Below are positions 38,601 through 46,975 of a stretch of 64,000 nt of DNA, in pieces. A program made the position numbers and the translations under genes. The DNA lies in the NCBI GenBank assembly GCA_040756515.1, contig JBFLYW010000007.1, positions 1 to 64,000 on the forward strand, in the 5' to 3' direction. The notes under the pieces were generated by a model. That model saw nothing but the letters and a program-made list of their open reading frames with translations, did no database searches and was not told the DNA's origin. This DNA is from DSXH01 sp020724325 (GTDB lineage Bacteria > Bacteroidota > Ignavibacteria > Ignavibacteriales > Melioribacteraceae). Every line of letters begins with the position of its first letter. Position 1 is the first letter of the stretch.

Positions 38601-38656
38601 GTTAATGTTAGTAATACAATAATAGTAATTACATTTTTGTAAACTACTCTTCTCAT
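35624..38656 (-). CDS. TonB-dependent outer-membrane receptor with carboxypeptidase-regulatory domain
   Basis: The 1010-residue protein has a signal peptide (ending LYAQ, residue 27), a CarboxypepD_reg-like beta-sandwich (about 29-105: GSFKGRVFDKES, GAATDLDGNFVI), a plug domain (about 130-265: ISRLPGIS, IVIRGLAPQFN) and a 22-strand barrel. It ends in an aromatic terminus (LSHSFL). Such receptors import oligosaccharides with energy from TonB. No SusD-like lipoprotein gene lies beside it, unlike Bacteroides loci. It is 69 bases after the GPH symporter, which suggests shared expression and xylo-oligosaccharides as cargo. Confidence 0.92.
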   Translation of the reverse strand: MRRVVYKNVITIIVLLTLTLSNSLYAQSGSFKGRVFDKESREVLIGANVVIQGSNTGAATDLDGNFVIRNIPVGKHIVRISYIGYNSINVDIDIIANRTLEQNFSLQPETIEGQAVIITAQAQGQVSAIQQQLTSNKIANVVSEARIQELPDFNAAQAISRLPGISTLESSGEANKIVIRGLAPQFNQVAVGGISLASTGSTQIGAASQGGTAGRINNDRSVDLSMISPYMIKMISVYKSLTPDLNANALGGVVNMALREAPSGLRSDLLYQSGYTNKSDTYGNYRVVLSTSNRFFDDVFGIYLLGNIEKYDRDADNMSASYSTGLLDKDPQTGFNKVQVNSVTLNRHIETRKRYGANLILDYKFSTGVIRSLNMFSRLNSIYQDYNTILGYKDKNIDFRYREGDGITDVGMNTLEMDNDFGFMSMELKAAYTYSQNSLPESPYYQFRQTGGVYPGTVPYDTVPEDLVSQVNYFGPSKLYLSSISLFSTLYKESGQSLKGDFKIPFNLPDITAGYIKFGGSYRKNIHKNDQSTPYAGIDRGSAFARRMMDGIIANFPSLVYDPLVGRFAGTNFTSTNKDLFKPFLDNRFGSIFWIADPGVLNGVTNYIKNEESFNAIYTDAINPGGWYNSLFQQLPNDYEYTEFYSAFYMMAELNIGQNLMVVGGVRYEDINSRFFAYNLLDGRDARSQTYQEVVVHPKNSFWLPMVQAKYNLFKWMDIRYAYTQTLARPDYHQLSPHFSMSYDRGNVWSGNPDLKPAKSQNHDLMFTFYSNHLGLFSIGGFYKEIENFAYSTQYKLRAYPLPGFKSISDFAYMGNPPRDGATLYTFINNQKLAFVKGVEFDFQTRFWYLPFPLDGLLIGLNYTHISSSTSYPFRDEITYGIPGRPGYRVVQIDSTRSGRLLYQPNDIANLFIGYDYSGFSAKVSFVFQGNSVSYIGSFPEQDGYTIDYYRIDVAVRQMLPWYGLQLFLDVNNLNNRRNMSAQTTINGFTNQKHYGLTLNLGVRLSHSFL

Positions 38657-38725
38657 ATCATTTCTCCCTAATTAATAAAAAACTCTATAAAATTGTTTGC
38701 TGCTTATAAAAAACTCTTGATAATT

Positions 38726-40126
38726 TTAAACTGTCTGCTCATTCCGTCTTACAATTAAATCATCTTCTATTTTAACCATCATTTTATTTGTAAGAGGATA
38801 GAACCACATCAAACCGCCGCCAATAAATCCGAATACTGCTGGAAAAATACTCATCAGCATTACTATACCGTTTAATGTTTCTGATGATTGAGCTTGATTA
38901 GCAACAAAACCAAACAGCGCTAACGACCAGCCGACAATTGCGCCGCCAAGTGTCAAACCAACTTTTAATGCAAAAAGTGAAGCCGCCATTATTAGTCCCG
39001 TAGCTCGTCTCTTATTTTTCCATTCTGAGTAATCGGCAGCATCTGTATACATAGCCCATTGAAGAACTGAAACCGGGCCAAATGAAAAAGAGAAAATGAT
39101 ATTCAATAAATAAATAAGTATTACATTTTCTGGTTTAAGGAAATAGAAGAAAATACTTATAAGAGCACTAAGTGTAAGAAAACCGGCATAAGTATTTTTT
39201 TTATCGAACTTCTTCGAAAACCACTTTGTTAGAATTGCACCAAGTATTGTAACAATGGTTCCAGAAAGCATAAACGAAGATGCTAATACTTCGAATGAGA
39301 GATTTATTGAATACCCGAATAAATTTAACTGTTGATCCTGTACATAGTATTTGAAGTAATACATTATAGAAGAATTGCGAATAACAATAAGAAGTAATTG
39401 AAAAATTGTAGCCCCGGCAATTAAGAGCCATGGTTTGTTGCTAAATAAATCTTTTAAGTCTGTTCGTAAGTAATTCTTTTGTTCTTTTGGAGGCTGGACA
39501 CGCTCTTTTGTTGTTATGAATGTAATAAAGAAGAGTATAAATGCTAACCCGGCTAAAGTACCCATTGCCCATTGCCAGCCAACAGCTTCGTTTCCATTTC
39601 CAAAATATTTTACAAGGGATATTGTAGATGCCTGAACAATTATACCGCCAAAAAATGCAGCAACAAATCTGAATGTAGATAGTTCGGTTCTCTCCATAGA
39701 ATTAGATGTTATAACGCCCATTAATGCTGAATAAGGAACGTTAACTGCCGTGTACATCATCATCAATAAGTTGTATGTAATAAATGCATAGATAAGTTTA
39801 CCTGTTGCATCAAAATCCGGCGTTGTAAAAGTAAGTACGCCCATAACACCAAATGGAAGGGCAAAGAGTAAAATGTAAGGACGGAATTTTCCCCATCGTG
39901 TGTTGGTTCTATCTGCAATTGTTCCCATTATAGGATCATTAAAAGCGTCCCAGATACGTGTAATTAAGAATAATGTTCCAACCGTGGCTGCGGGAAGCCC
40001 GAATACATCCGTATAAAAATAGAGGAGAAATAACATGAAGGTTTGGAAGAAAAGATTCGATGCAGTATCGCCAAGACTGTAACCGATTTTTTCTTTAATG
40101 GACAGCTTTTCTGTTGAGTTCTGCAC
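38726..40126 (-). CDS. GPH-family glycoside/pentoside:cation symporter
   Basis: The 466-residue inner-membrane protein has about 12 hydrophobic segments and the GPH (MelB/XynB/XylP) signatures: IGYSLGDTASNLFFQ at the N-terminus, RIWDAFNDPIMGTIADRT with the conserved acidic residues, GKFRPYILL, and YTDAADYSEWKNKRRATGL late in the protein. Members import melibiose, xylosides or oligosaccharides with Na+ or H+. Its position between the TonB receptor and a signal-less GH3 suggests that it brings xylo-oligomers into the cytoplasm. Confidence 0.9.
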   Translation of the reverse strand: MQNSTEKLSIKEKIGYSLGDTASNLFFQTFMLFLLYFYTDVFGLPAATVGTLFLITRIWDAFNDPIMGTIADRTNTRWGKFRPYILLFALPFGVMGVLTFTTPDFDATGKLIYAFITYNLLMMMYTAVNVPYSALMGVITSNSMERTELSTFRFVAAFFGGIIVQASTISLVKYFGNGNEAVGWQWAMGTLAGLAFILFFITFITTKERVQPPKEQKNYLRTDLKDLFSNKPWLLIAGATIFQLLLIVIRNSSIMYYFKYYVQDQQLNLFGYSINLSFEVLASSFMLSGTIVTILGAILTKWFSKKFDKKNTYAGFLTLSALISIFFYFLKPENVILIYLLNIIFSFSFGPVSVLQWAMYTDAADYSEWKNKRRATGLIMAASLFALKVGLTLGGAIVGWSLALFGFVANQAQSSETLNGIVMLMSIFPAVFGFIGGGLMWFYPLTNKMMVKIEDDLIVRRNEQTV

Positions 40127-40225
40127 TACAAACTCCCGAGATTATTAATTGTTTTGTTAGAATAAATCTATTTTATTTTTATTGTTCTCGGTACGGTAAA
40201 TAAATTTTCTGAATATTTTTCCTTT

Positions 40226-42547
40226 CTAAATAACAACAGTAAGAATAACTTTAACCAGGTCTTCATCTCTTGAAGACGAACCTATCATAATCTCAAATTC
40301 TCCAGGTTCTACAGTAAATTCTTTGTCGATATTAGTAAATGCCAGATGTTCCGGTAAAATTGGAATCTCAATAATTTTTGACTCACCCGGGTCTAGATAA
40401 ACCTTCTTAAAACCTTTCAATTCTTTAACCGGTCTTGTTACAGAACTAACCAAATCGCGTATATACATTTGAACCACTTCGGTTCCACTTCGTTTCCCAA
40501 TGTTCTTTATTTCGAAAATAACTTTTGTGGATTCATCAATATCGATAATTTGTTTTTCCAATTGAACGTTGTTAATACTAAACTTAGTGTAGCTTAAACC
40601 AAATCCGAACGGATAGAGCGGAGTAATATCATCAAATAGATAACCTCTTCTAGCAGACGGCTTATAATTATAAAAACAGGGTAAATGTCCAACTGAACGA
40701 GGAATGGATATAGGAAGCTTGCCCGAAGGGTTATGGTTTCCAAAAATAACATCTGCAACTGCATTACCTGTTTCCTGCCCCAGGTACCAGCATTCAAGAA
40801 TTGCCGGAACATTTTCACTAATAAATTGACATGAGTTAGGGCGCCCGTTAAACAGCATTACAACAACCGGTTTATCTAACTTTATCATTTCCTTTACGAG
40901 GTCTAACTGCTGCCCGAATAATTCTAAACTTGCTCTGTCGCCTAAATGAGTTTTACTCCAAGCTTCTCTCGAAATTTGTTCATTACCACCAAGAACTAAA
41001 ATAATTTTATCTGCTTTTTTTGCTATTGCTACAGCTTCTTTTATCAATTTTTTATTTAGCTTTGGATCTGGAAGCGTAACTAAATCTTCGTTCCAGGAGC
41101 CGCCAATTGTTATTTTGCAGCCCTCACTATAAAGAATATTTATGTTCTTTCCGGCTTTCTTTTTTATTCCTTGTAAAACTGTAGTATAATATTCCGGTTG
41201 ACCGCTGTATCCGCCCAAAAGAACTCTATCGGCATTAGGACCAATAACAGCAATTGTACTTTTTTTCTTTAAGGAAAATGGAAGTAAATTATTTTCGTTC
41301 TTAAGCAGCGTTATAGTTTCGAGAGCAGATTGAAGTGCAAGTTCTCTATCTTTTTCGAGTTTAATTTCATTTTTTATATCAGAGGTATTTACATAAGGAT
41401 TTTCAAATAAGCCGAGTAAAAATTTGTAGTAGAGAAGCGGGGCAACTAAACTATCTATTTCGCTTTCATTAATTATTCCTTCCTGAACGAGTTGAACTAT
41501 ATTTGGATAGCAATCGATATCGGGCAGTTCAACATTTACACCGGCACTCACTGCTAGAAAAGCAGCTTCTTTTTTATCGCGGGCGATGTAATGACTTTGG
41601 GAATCGTCTTTCTTATTTAATTCAGTAATAGCATAGTAATCAGAAACTGTATAGCCTTCAAAACCCCATTCATTTCTTAAAACATCTTTCAGAAGCCATT
41701 TGTTGGCATGGGAAGGGACGCCGTCAATTTCATTGTAAGAAGGCATAACACTTATAGCTTTTCCCTTTTTAATAGCTTCTTTGAACGGATAAAGGAAAAC
41801 ATCTCTTAAAATCCGCTCCGAAAAATTGCCCGGAGCGCAGTTAGTACCGGATTCCGGCTGACCGTGAGCAGCAAGATGTTTAAGAGTTGCAATAACATTT
41901 TTCTTATTCTTAAAACTACCATCACCTTGTAATCCTTTGACAGCAGCAATACCCATTTGAGCAACCAGGTAAGGGTCTTCGCCAAATGTTTCCTCTACTC
42001 TTCCCCATCTTGGTTCTCTGGCAACATCAACAACAGGTGTTAATGCCTGATGTGCGCCCCGCATCCGGGCGTCTTCAGCAATTGCAGAGTAAATTTTTTC
42101 AACTAATTCGGTATTGAAAGTTGATGCTAAACCAATTGGCTGCGGATAGCTTGTAGCTTCTTTTCCGGCTAATCCGTGCAGACATTCTTCGTGAAATATG
42201 ACCGGTATTCCAAGCCGTGTATTCTTAACAAAAAATCTTTGAAGTTCATTTGCCATATCTGCCATTTCTTTAGGATGCAATCCGTTGCCGGTATCACTTA
42301 ATCTTCCGATCTGACCAATACCATCTTTTAGATATGACTTAAGATTATCGGGTAAAAAATTTCCTTCCTCATCAAAGAGGAGGGTTTTTTTCTGTCCCCA
42401 AATACAAAGCATCTGCGCCACTTTTTCTTCGAGGGTCATTCTGCTCAATAAATCTTCTACGCGGTCTTCAATTGAGTAAGCGGGTTTTTTATAGATCATC
42501 CTTTCTTGCTGATCTAATTCTTTAGCTGTTGTTAATATCTCAGCCAT
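40226..42547 (-). CDS. GH3 beta-xylosidase/beta-glucosidase, cytoplasmic
   Basis: The 773-residue protein has the GH3 layout: TIM barrel (DLLSRMTLEEKVAQML, KHLAAHGQPESG, and the nucleophile Asp in GYTVSDYYA), the alpha/beta sandwich (IAVIGPNADR, LVLGGNEQISREAW), and a fibronectin-III-like C-terminus (GTEVVQMYIRD, ELKGFKKV). There is no signal peptide, so it should act on imported disaccharides or xylo-oligomers. It lies 21 bases downstream of xylA, and shares its promoter; the pairing with xylose isomerase argues for beta-xylosidase activity, though GH3 specificity is hard to read. Confidence 0.9.
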   Translation of the reverse strand: MAEILTTAKELDQQERMIYKKPAYSIEDRVEDLLSRMTLEEKVAQMLCIWGQKKTLLFDEEGNFLPDNLKSYLKDGIGQIGRLSDTGNGLHPKEMADMANELQRFFVKNTRLGIPVIFHEECLHGLAGKEATSYPQPIGLASTFNTELVEKIYSAIAEDARMRGAHQALTPVVDVAREPRWGRVEETFGEDPYLVAQMGIAAVKGLQGDGSFKNKKNVIATLKHLAAHGQPESGTNCAPGNFSERILRDVFLYPFKEAIKKGKAISVMPSYNEIDGVPSHANKWLLKDVLRNEWGFEGYTVSDYYAITELNKKDDSQSHYIARDKKEAAFLAVSAGVNVELPDIDCYPNIVQLVQEGIINESEIDSLVAPLLYYKFLLGLFENPYVNTSDIKNEIKLEKDRELALQSALETITLLKNENNLLPFSLKKKSTIAVIGPNADRVLLGGYSGQPEYYTTVLQGIKKKAGKNINILYSEGCKITIGGSWNEDLVTLPDPKLNKKLIKEAVAIAKKADKIILVLGGNEQISREAWSKTHLGDRASLELFGQQLDLVKEMIKLDKPVVVMLFNGRPNSCQFISENVPAILECWYLGQETGNAVADVIFGNHNPSGKLPISIPRSVGHLPCFYNYKPSARRGYLFDDITPLYPFGFGLSYTKFSINNVQLEKQIIDIDESTKVIFEIKNIGKRSGTEVVQMYIRDLVSSVTRPVKELKGFKKVYLDPGESKIIEIPILPEHLAFTNIDKEFTVEPGEFEIMIGSSSRDEDLVKVILTVVI

Positions 42548-42568
42548 ATGTTTGTTCCGGAAAAATAT

Positions 42569-43894
42569 TTATAGGATATATGAATTAATAATATTCTCTA
42601 ACATTTCCTGCCGACCGCTTTTAAGCAGCGGTTTATCATTTTCACGAATCCATTTATCGAGGTCTTCAAAGTCAACCTCGCCAGTCATAATCTTAGAACC
42701 AATTCCATTGTTATAACTTTTGTACCTTTCTTCAATAAAATTACTTAGTACTTTATCTTCAATTATTTTGTGAGCAATTAATAATCCTTTGGCAAACGCA
42801 TCCATTCCGCCAATATGAGCATAGAAAAGATCAATAGGATCAGTAGAACTGCGGCGTAACTTAGCGTCGAAATTCAATCCGCCCTTTCCCAATCCATTCT
42901 GGTTTAGAATTATTAACATAGCCATTGTTGTATCATAGATGTTTGTAGGGAATTGATCAGTATCCCATCCTAATAGTAGATCGCCCCGGTTAGCATCAAC
43001 ACTTCCAAGCTTTCCGGCAGCAGATGCAACAGCAAGTTCGTGTTCAAAAGAACTTCCTGCTAATGTTGCATGGTTGGCTTCAATGTTAAGTTTGAAATGG
43101 TCTAGTAACTCATATTCTTTTAAAAAGTAGAGTGTAGCAGCTGCATCGGAATCGTACTGATGTTTCATCGGTTCTGCCGGTTTAGGTTCAATTAAGAATT
43201 GACCATCGAAACCAATTTTCTTTTTGTAATCAACTGCCATGTGAAGAAATCTGGCCAATTGTTCCTGTTCTTTTTTGATGTTTGTATTAAGCAAAGTTTC
43301 ATAGCCTTCTCTTCCGCCCCAAAAAACATAATTCTCGCCGTCAAGTTCTTTTGTTGCATCAATTGCATTTTTAACCTGAGCCGAAGCTAATGCCATAACA
43401 TGAGCGTTGGGGCTTGTTGCAGCACCTTGAGAATAAATTGGATTGCTAAAAAGATTAGCAGTACCCCATAATAATTTAATCCCTGTTTCCTTTTGTAAAG
43501 TCTTTGCATGCTCAACTATTATTTCAAGATTTTTACATGATTGTGCAAAGCTTTCACCTTCGGGTGCAATATCTCTATCATGAAAACAATAGAAATCGAT
43601 TCCTAATTTTTGAAATAACTCGAATGCAGCATCGAGAGTAAATTTTGCTTTCTCAATTAAGTTTAAGGAAGAATGCCATTCCCTTTTAAAACTTGGACCA
43701 CCAAAAATATCAGAGCCAGTTCCCATCATAGTATGCCAGTATGCAACGGAGAAGCGAAGATATTCTGCCATTGTTTTGTTACCGACTTTTTGATTTTTGT
43801 TGTAATACTTAAATGCTAGAGGATTCTTAGATTCCTTACCTTCGAAGGGAATAGTCTGAGTGATTTGCGGAAAAAATTTATTAAGCATGTTCAC
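42569..43894 (-). CDS. xylA: Xylose isomerase
   Basis: The 441-residue enzyme converts D-xylose to D-xylulose. It has the class II xylose isomerase pattern: FWGGREGY, the active-site FHDRDIAPEG, the metal-binding LIEPKPAEPMKHQYD, LNIEANHATLAGSSFEHE, and GSVDANRGD with DTDQFPT. Length matches the family. It leads the xylA-GH3 unit, possibly continuing to the symporter and TonB receptor. A LacI-type operator and promoter lie about 100 bases upstream. Confidence 0.96.
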   Translation of the reverse strand: MNMLNKFFPQITQTIPFEGKESKNPLAFKYYNKNQKVGNKTMAEYLRFSVAYWHTMMGTGSDIFGGPSFKREWHSSLNLIEKAKFTLDAAFELFQKLGIDFYCFHDRDIAPEGESFAQSCKNLEIIVEHAKTLQKETGIKLLWGTANLFSNPIYSQGAATSPNAHVMALASAQVKNAIDATKELDGENYVFWGGREGYETLLNTNIKKEQEQLARFLHMAVDYKKKIGFDGQFLIEPKPAEPMKHQYDSDAAATLYFLKEYELLDHFKLNIEANHATLAGSSFEHELAVASAAGKLGSVDANRGDLLLGWDTDQFPTNIYDTTMAMLIILNQNGLGKGGLNFDAKLRRSSTDPIDLFYAHIGGMDAFAKGLLIAHKIIEDKVLSNFIEERYKSYNNGIGSKIMTGEVDFEDLDKWIRENDKPLLKSGRQEMLENIINSYIL

Positions 43895-43992
43895 CCAATT
43901 AAATAATTATGATGTGCGTATTAATAATCATTCTATGTATAATAACATTATTATAAAACCGTTTGATATTCATATTAACAGTTCAATCTTCT

Positions 43993-44034
43993 TTGAACCG
44001 ATTCAATATTATAAATTATTATTCAAATTGTCAA
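43993..44034 (-). promoter_or_regulatory. xylA promoter overlapped by a LacI-type operator
   Basis: On the minus strand, TTG (44034-44032), 20 bases, then TAATATTG (44011-44004) form a Bacteroidota-style promoter. The operator TTGAATCGGTTCAA (44006-43993) shares the last TTG of the -7 element. The same arrangement, with the same 20-base spacing, is seen before lacI and before the SDR gene. Transcription would start near 43997, about 100 bases before the xylA ATG. Confidence 0.75.
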
Positions 44035-44159
44035 TGAAAATCGAATCAATGGTAATAGAAAAACTGCTAAATGTTTTGACTGCGGTTGTTAACGAATTCT
44101 AAATAAATCAGCCAATTTTCTATCATTTTGGGATAAAACCCGTGCTAACTAATTATTCA

Positions 44160-45659
44160 CTATTGGTTTAGTATAAAATCTAATTTATCTTTCCATCGGT
44201 TGTAATAATTTTGATATTTCTTCACCAGATTTTCTGAAGGATAAATTTTATTAATCATTTTCAATCCTTCAAATGCTTTTTCTTCAGACGTATAATAACC
44301 GATACCAATACCCGCACCTCTGGCAGCACCTTGTGAACCATCGGTGTTGTAAAGTTCCAGACTAACATTACATGTATTCACAAATACTTCCTGAAATATT
44401 CTGCTTTGGAATAAATTTGTATTTCCGGCTTTAACAACGTTAATCTTCATCCCAATACTTTTCATAACGTCGAGACCATACCTGAATGAAAATGCAATTC
44501 CTTCTTGAGCAGCTCTTACAAGATGAGCAATGTTGTGAACGTTAAAATTTATTCCAAAAAATTGACATTGAACATCTCTGTTGCTTAAAACTCTCTCAGC
44601 TCCATTGCCAAATGGAATGCACAATAAACCGTTGGCACCAATTTCAATTTCGCCGGCATTATTATTTAATTCATTGTAGGAATACTTTCCTTCCAAAATA
44701 TTCTGTTTGATCCAGCTATAAAGAATTCCGGTTCCGTTAATACAAAGCAGCACTCCTTTATGAGGGTTATCGTTAGAGTAATTTACATGAGCAAATGTAT
44801 TTACGCGACTTAATTTATCGGTCAAGTTTTTTTCTGTTACTCCATAAATAACGCCAGAAGTACCGGCGGTAGCCGCAACATCTCCAGGGTTTAATACATT
44901 CAAAGAAAGCGCATTATTCGGCTGATCACCCGCTCTATATGAAATAGGAATTCCACTTTTAATTCCCAATTCTGTTGCAGCACTCTTAGTTAATTTACCT
45001 TGGATTCCAAATGTTGGAACGATGCCGGGAATTATTTTTTTATCGAAACCAAAATAAGTGAGAACTTTTTCAGAAATAGTATTTGTTTGAAAATCCCAAA
45101 AAATTCCTTCGCTTAATCCAGATATTGTTGTAGATGTTTCCCCTGAAAGTTTTAATGCGATGAAATCACCCGGCAGCATAAATTTATATATTCTTGAATA
45201 ATGCTCTGGCTCCATTTTTTTTATCCAATAAAGTTTTGAAGCAGTAAAGTTTCCCGGAGAATTTAAACAATTATTTAAGCAATATTCCATACCAATTTCA
45301 GCCACAGCTTTGTTCCCTATTTCAACTGCCCGGCTGTCACACCAAATTATAGAAGGTCTTATCACTTTTAACTCACTATCTACTACTACCAATCCGTGCA
45401 TCTGATAGGAAATTCCTATTGCAATTATTTCGTAATCATTGCTGCTCAATTTAGAAATTATTTTCTTTATGGAAATTACAACGTGTCTCCACCAAATTTC
45501 CGGATCCTGTTCCGCCCATCCTATTAACGGAGAATCAATTTTCATTTCCTGATCTGGCGAGGATGCAGAATCAATTAGTATACCGCTATCGGCATCAATT
45601 AATGATGCTTTTATTGAAGAACTACCTACGTCAATGCCAAGAAGGTAATTTTTTTTCAT
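44160..45659 (-). CDS. xylB: Xylulokinase
   Basis: This 499-residue FGGY kinase phosphorylates D-xylulose. GIDVGSSSIKASLID at the N-terminus, the substrate motif SYQMHGLVVVD, GDQPNNALSLN and the ATP-site GTSGVIYGV, plus the C-terminal KAGNTNLFQSRIFQEVF and GAARGAGIG, follow the XylB order. Length is typical (about 490-500). It is 95 bases downstream of the LacI-family gene and has no operator of its own, so it is probably transcribed with the regulator. Confidence 0.93.
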   Translation of the reverse strand: MKKNYLLGIDVGSSSIKASLIDADSGILIDSASSPDQEMKIDSPLIGWAEQDPEIWWRHVVISIKKIISKLSSNDYEIIAIGISYQMHGLVVVDSELKVIRPSIIWCDSRAVEIGNKAVAEIGMEYCLNNCLNSPGNFTASKLYWIKKMEPEHYSRIYKFMLPGDFIALKLSGETSTTISGLSEGIFWDFQTNTISEKVLTYFGFDKKIIPGIVPTFGIQGKLTKSAATELGIKSGIPISYRAGDQPNNALSLNVLNPGDVAATAGTSGVIYGVTEKNLTDKLSRVNTFAHVNYSNDNPHKGVLLCINGTGILYSWIKQNILEGKYSYNELNNNAGEIEIGANGLLCIPFGNGAERVLSNRDVQCQFFGINFNVHNIAHLVRAAQEGIAFSFRYGLDVMKSIGMKINVVKAGNTNLFQSRIFQEVFVNTCNVSLELYNTDGSQGAARGAGIGIGYYTSEEKAFEGLKMINKIYPSENLVKKYQNYYNRWKDKLDFILNQ

Positions 45660-45754
45660 TTAGTTTACTCCCATAATCACAACACTTTATTAAGTAAAGG
45701 AATGAATGTAGAAAGTTTCATATCAGAGTATTTATCCGGTCAATATTTTTCTGG

Positions 45755-46792
45755 CTAATTACGTTTATCTAATACTCTTGATGATTGTCTTACGATAAAC
45801 TCGGTGTCGAGCACTATTCTTTCAATAGACAGAAGCGAGGTCGATTCTATATTACGAATTAATATCTCGGCTGCTCTCTTACCAATCTCGTGCTGCGGAG
45901 CTTTAATAGTTGTAAGCGGGACAGGATAGATCTTAGCATAATAAATATCGTCGTTGCCAATAATTGAAACATCGTCAGGGACTTTAATGTTTAGTTCATT
46001 CAGAGCCATCATAACAGCAAGTGCTTGCTGGTCGTTAAAACAAACAATGGCAGTTGGGTATTCTTCACTATTCAGATTCTTAAAATACTCTATAGTTTTA
46101 GCAAAACTTTCTTCATACTTCGAGCCGATTGAAACAACTATTTGCTTATTAAAAATAAGCGGACTCTCGCTGAATGCATCGCGGAATCCTTCTATTCTTT
46201 CTTGAGTATGTGAAGAGTTAGGCGGACCGGCAAAGTGAACAATTTTTGTATGACCATTTTCAATTAGATATTTTACGGCACGTTTTATTGCTCTTATATT
46301 ATCTATTGCTACAACATTTGCCTGAATACCTTTAACGTCTTCTAACAAAACAAACGGGTAATTGATCATCTTTAGCTTGAAAAGATGTTCTATTTCCGAA
46401 TCGCCTTCAACAATAGGAGCTATTATTGTTCCTTTAATATCTTTAGTAGAGAATAAATTTGTAAATCTTTTTTCACATTCATGATCGTTTTCGGAACTTG
46501 TTACAAAAACAGAATAACCCTTGCTGTTAGCATATTCTCTTGCTCCGGCTGCTATTGTTGTATAGAACGGGTAGTTCAGATCTTTTATTATTATACCAAT
46601 ACTTTTATCCTGATTACCATTTTTTAAATTTCTTGCAACACCTTTTGGTCTGAAATTGAGTTCTTTCATTATTTGCAATATATGATCTCGGGTTGCCGGT
46701 TTAACTGTACTTTTTGCATTTATAACAGCCGAAACCGTACCTTTTGATACACCAGCACGTTTGGCTACATCCTCAATAGTAATTTTTTTCAA
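45755..46792 (-). CDS. LacI-family transcriptional regulator
   Basis: The 345-residue protein has an N-terminal LacI helix-turn-helix (ITIEDVAKRAGVSKGTVSAVIN) with a hinge helix (FRPKGVARNLKNG), then a periplasmic-binding-protein-like sensor domain (GIIIKDLNYPFY, CFNDQQALAVM, DVSIIGNDDIYYA, TTIKAP). It probably binds the three TTGAAWCGGTTCAA sites at 43993, 46902 and 48133, one of them in its own promoter, and so represses or activates xylose and uronate genes depending on a sugar effector. The effector is unknown. Confidence 0.88.
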   Translation of the reverse strand: MKKITIEDVAKRAGVSKGTVSAVINAKSTVKPATRDHILQIMKELNFRPKGVARNLKNGNQDKSIGIIIKDLNYPFYTTIAAGAREYANSKGYSVFVTSSENDHECEKRFTNLFSTKDIKGTIIAPIVEGDSEIEHLFKLKMINYPFVLLEDVKGIQANVVAIDNIRAIKRAVKYLIENGHTKIVHFAGPPNSSHTQERIEGFRDAFSESPLIFNKQIVVSIGSKYEESFAKTIEYFKNLNSEEYPTAIVCFNDQQALAVMMALNELNIKVPDDVSIIGNDDIYYAKIYPVPLTTIKAPQHEIGKRAAEILIRNIESTSLLSIERIVLDTEFIVRQSSRVLDKRN

Positions 46793-46901
46793 TTATTCTT
46801 GTGTCTCCTACATTTATAATGTTTTCTATTCCAGCAGAATAAAAACTTAGTAACGTGAAGTGAAATAGTAATGCCCATTTATTGAATTTAATTAACCCTG
46901 A

Positions 46902-46943
46902 TTGAACCGTTTCAATAATATCAAAGATTTGACTTAAAGGCAA
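46902..46943 (-). promoter_or_regulatory. lacI-xylB promoter overlapped by operator
   Basis: On the minus strand, TTG (46943-46941), 20 bases, then TATTATTG (46920-46913), with operator TTGAAACGGTTCAA (46915-46902) sharing the last TTG. This matches the xylA and SDR promoters in layout and points to autoregulation. The lacI ATG is about 110 bases downstream. Confidence 0.72.
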
Positions 46944-46975
46944 TAATTATGTTAAAAATAATTTAGATAGTATTT

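Noticed and set aside
43860..44102. 80-codon plus-strand open frame between xylA and xylB
   Set aside because: It overlaps the xylA start and the minus-strand promoter and operator, and shows no family features.
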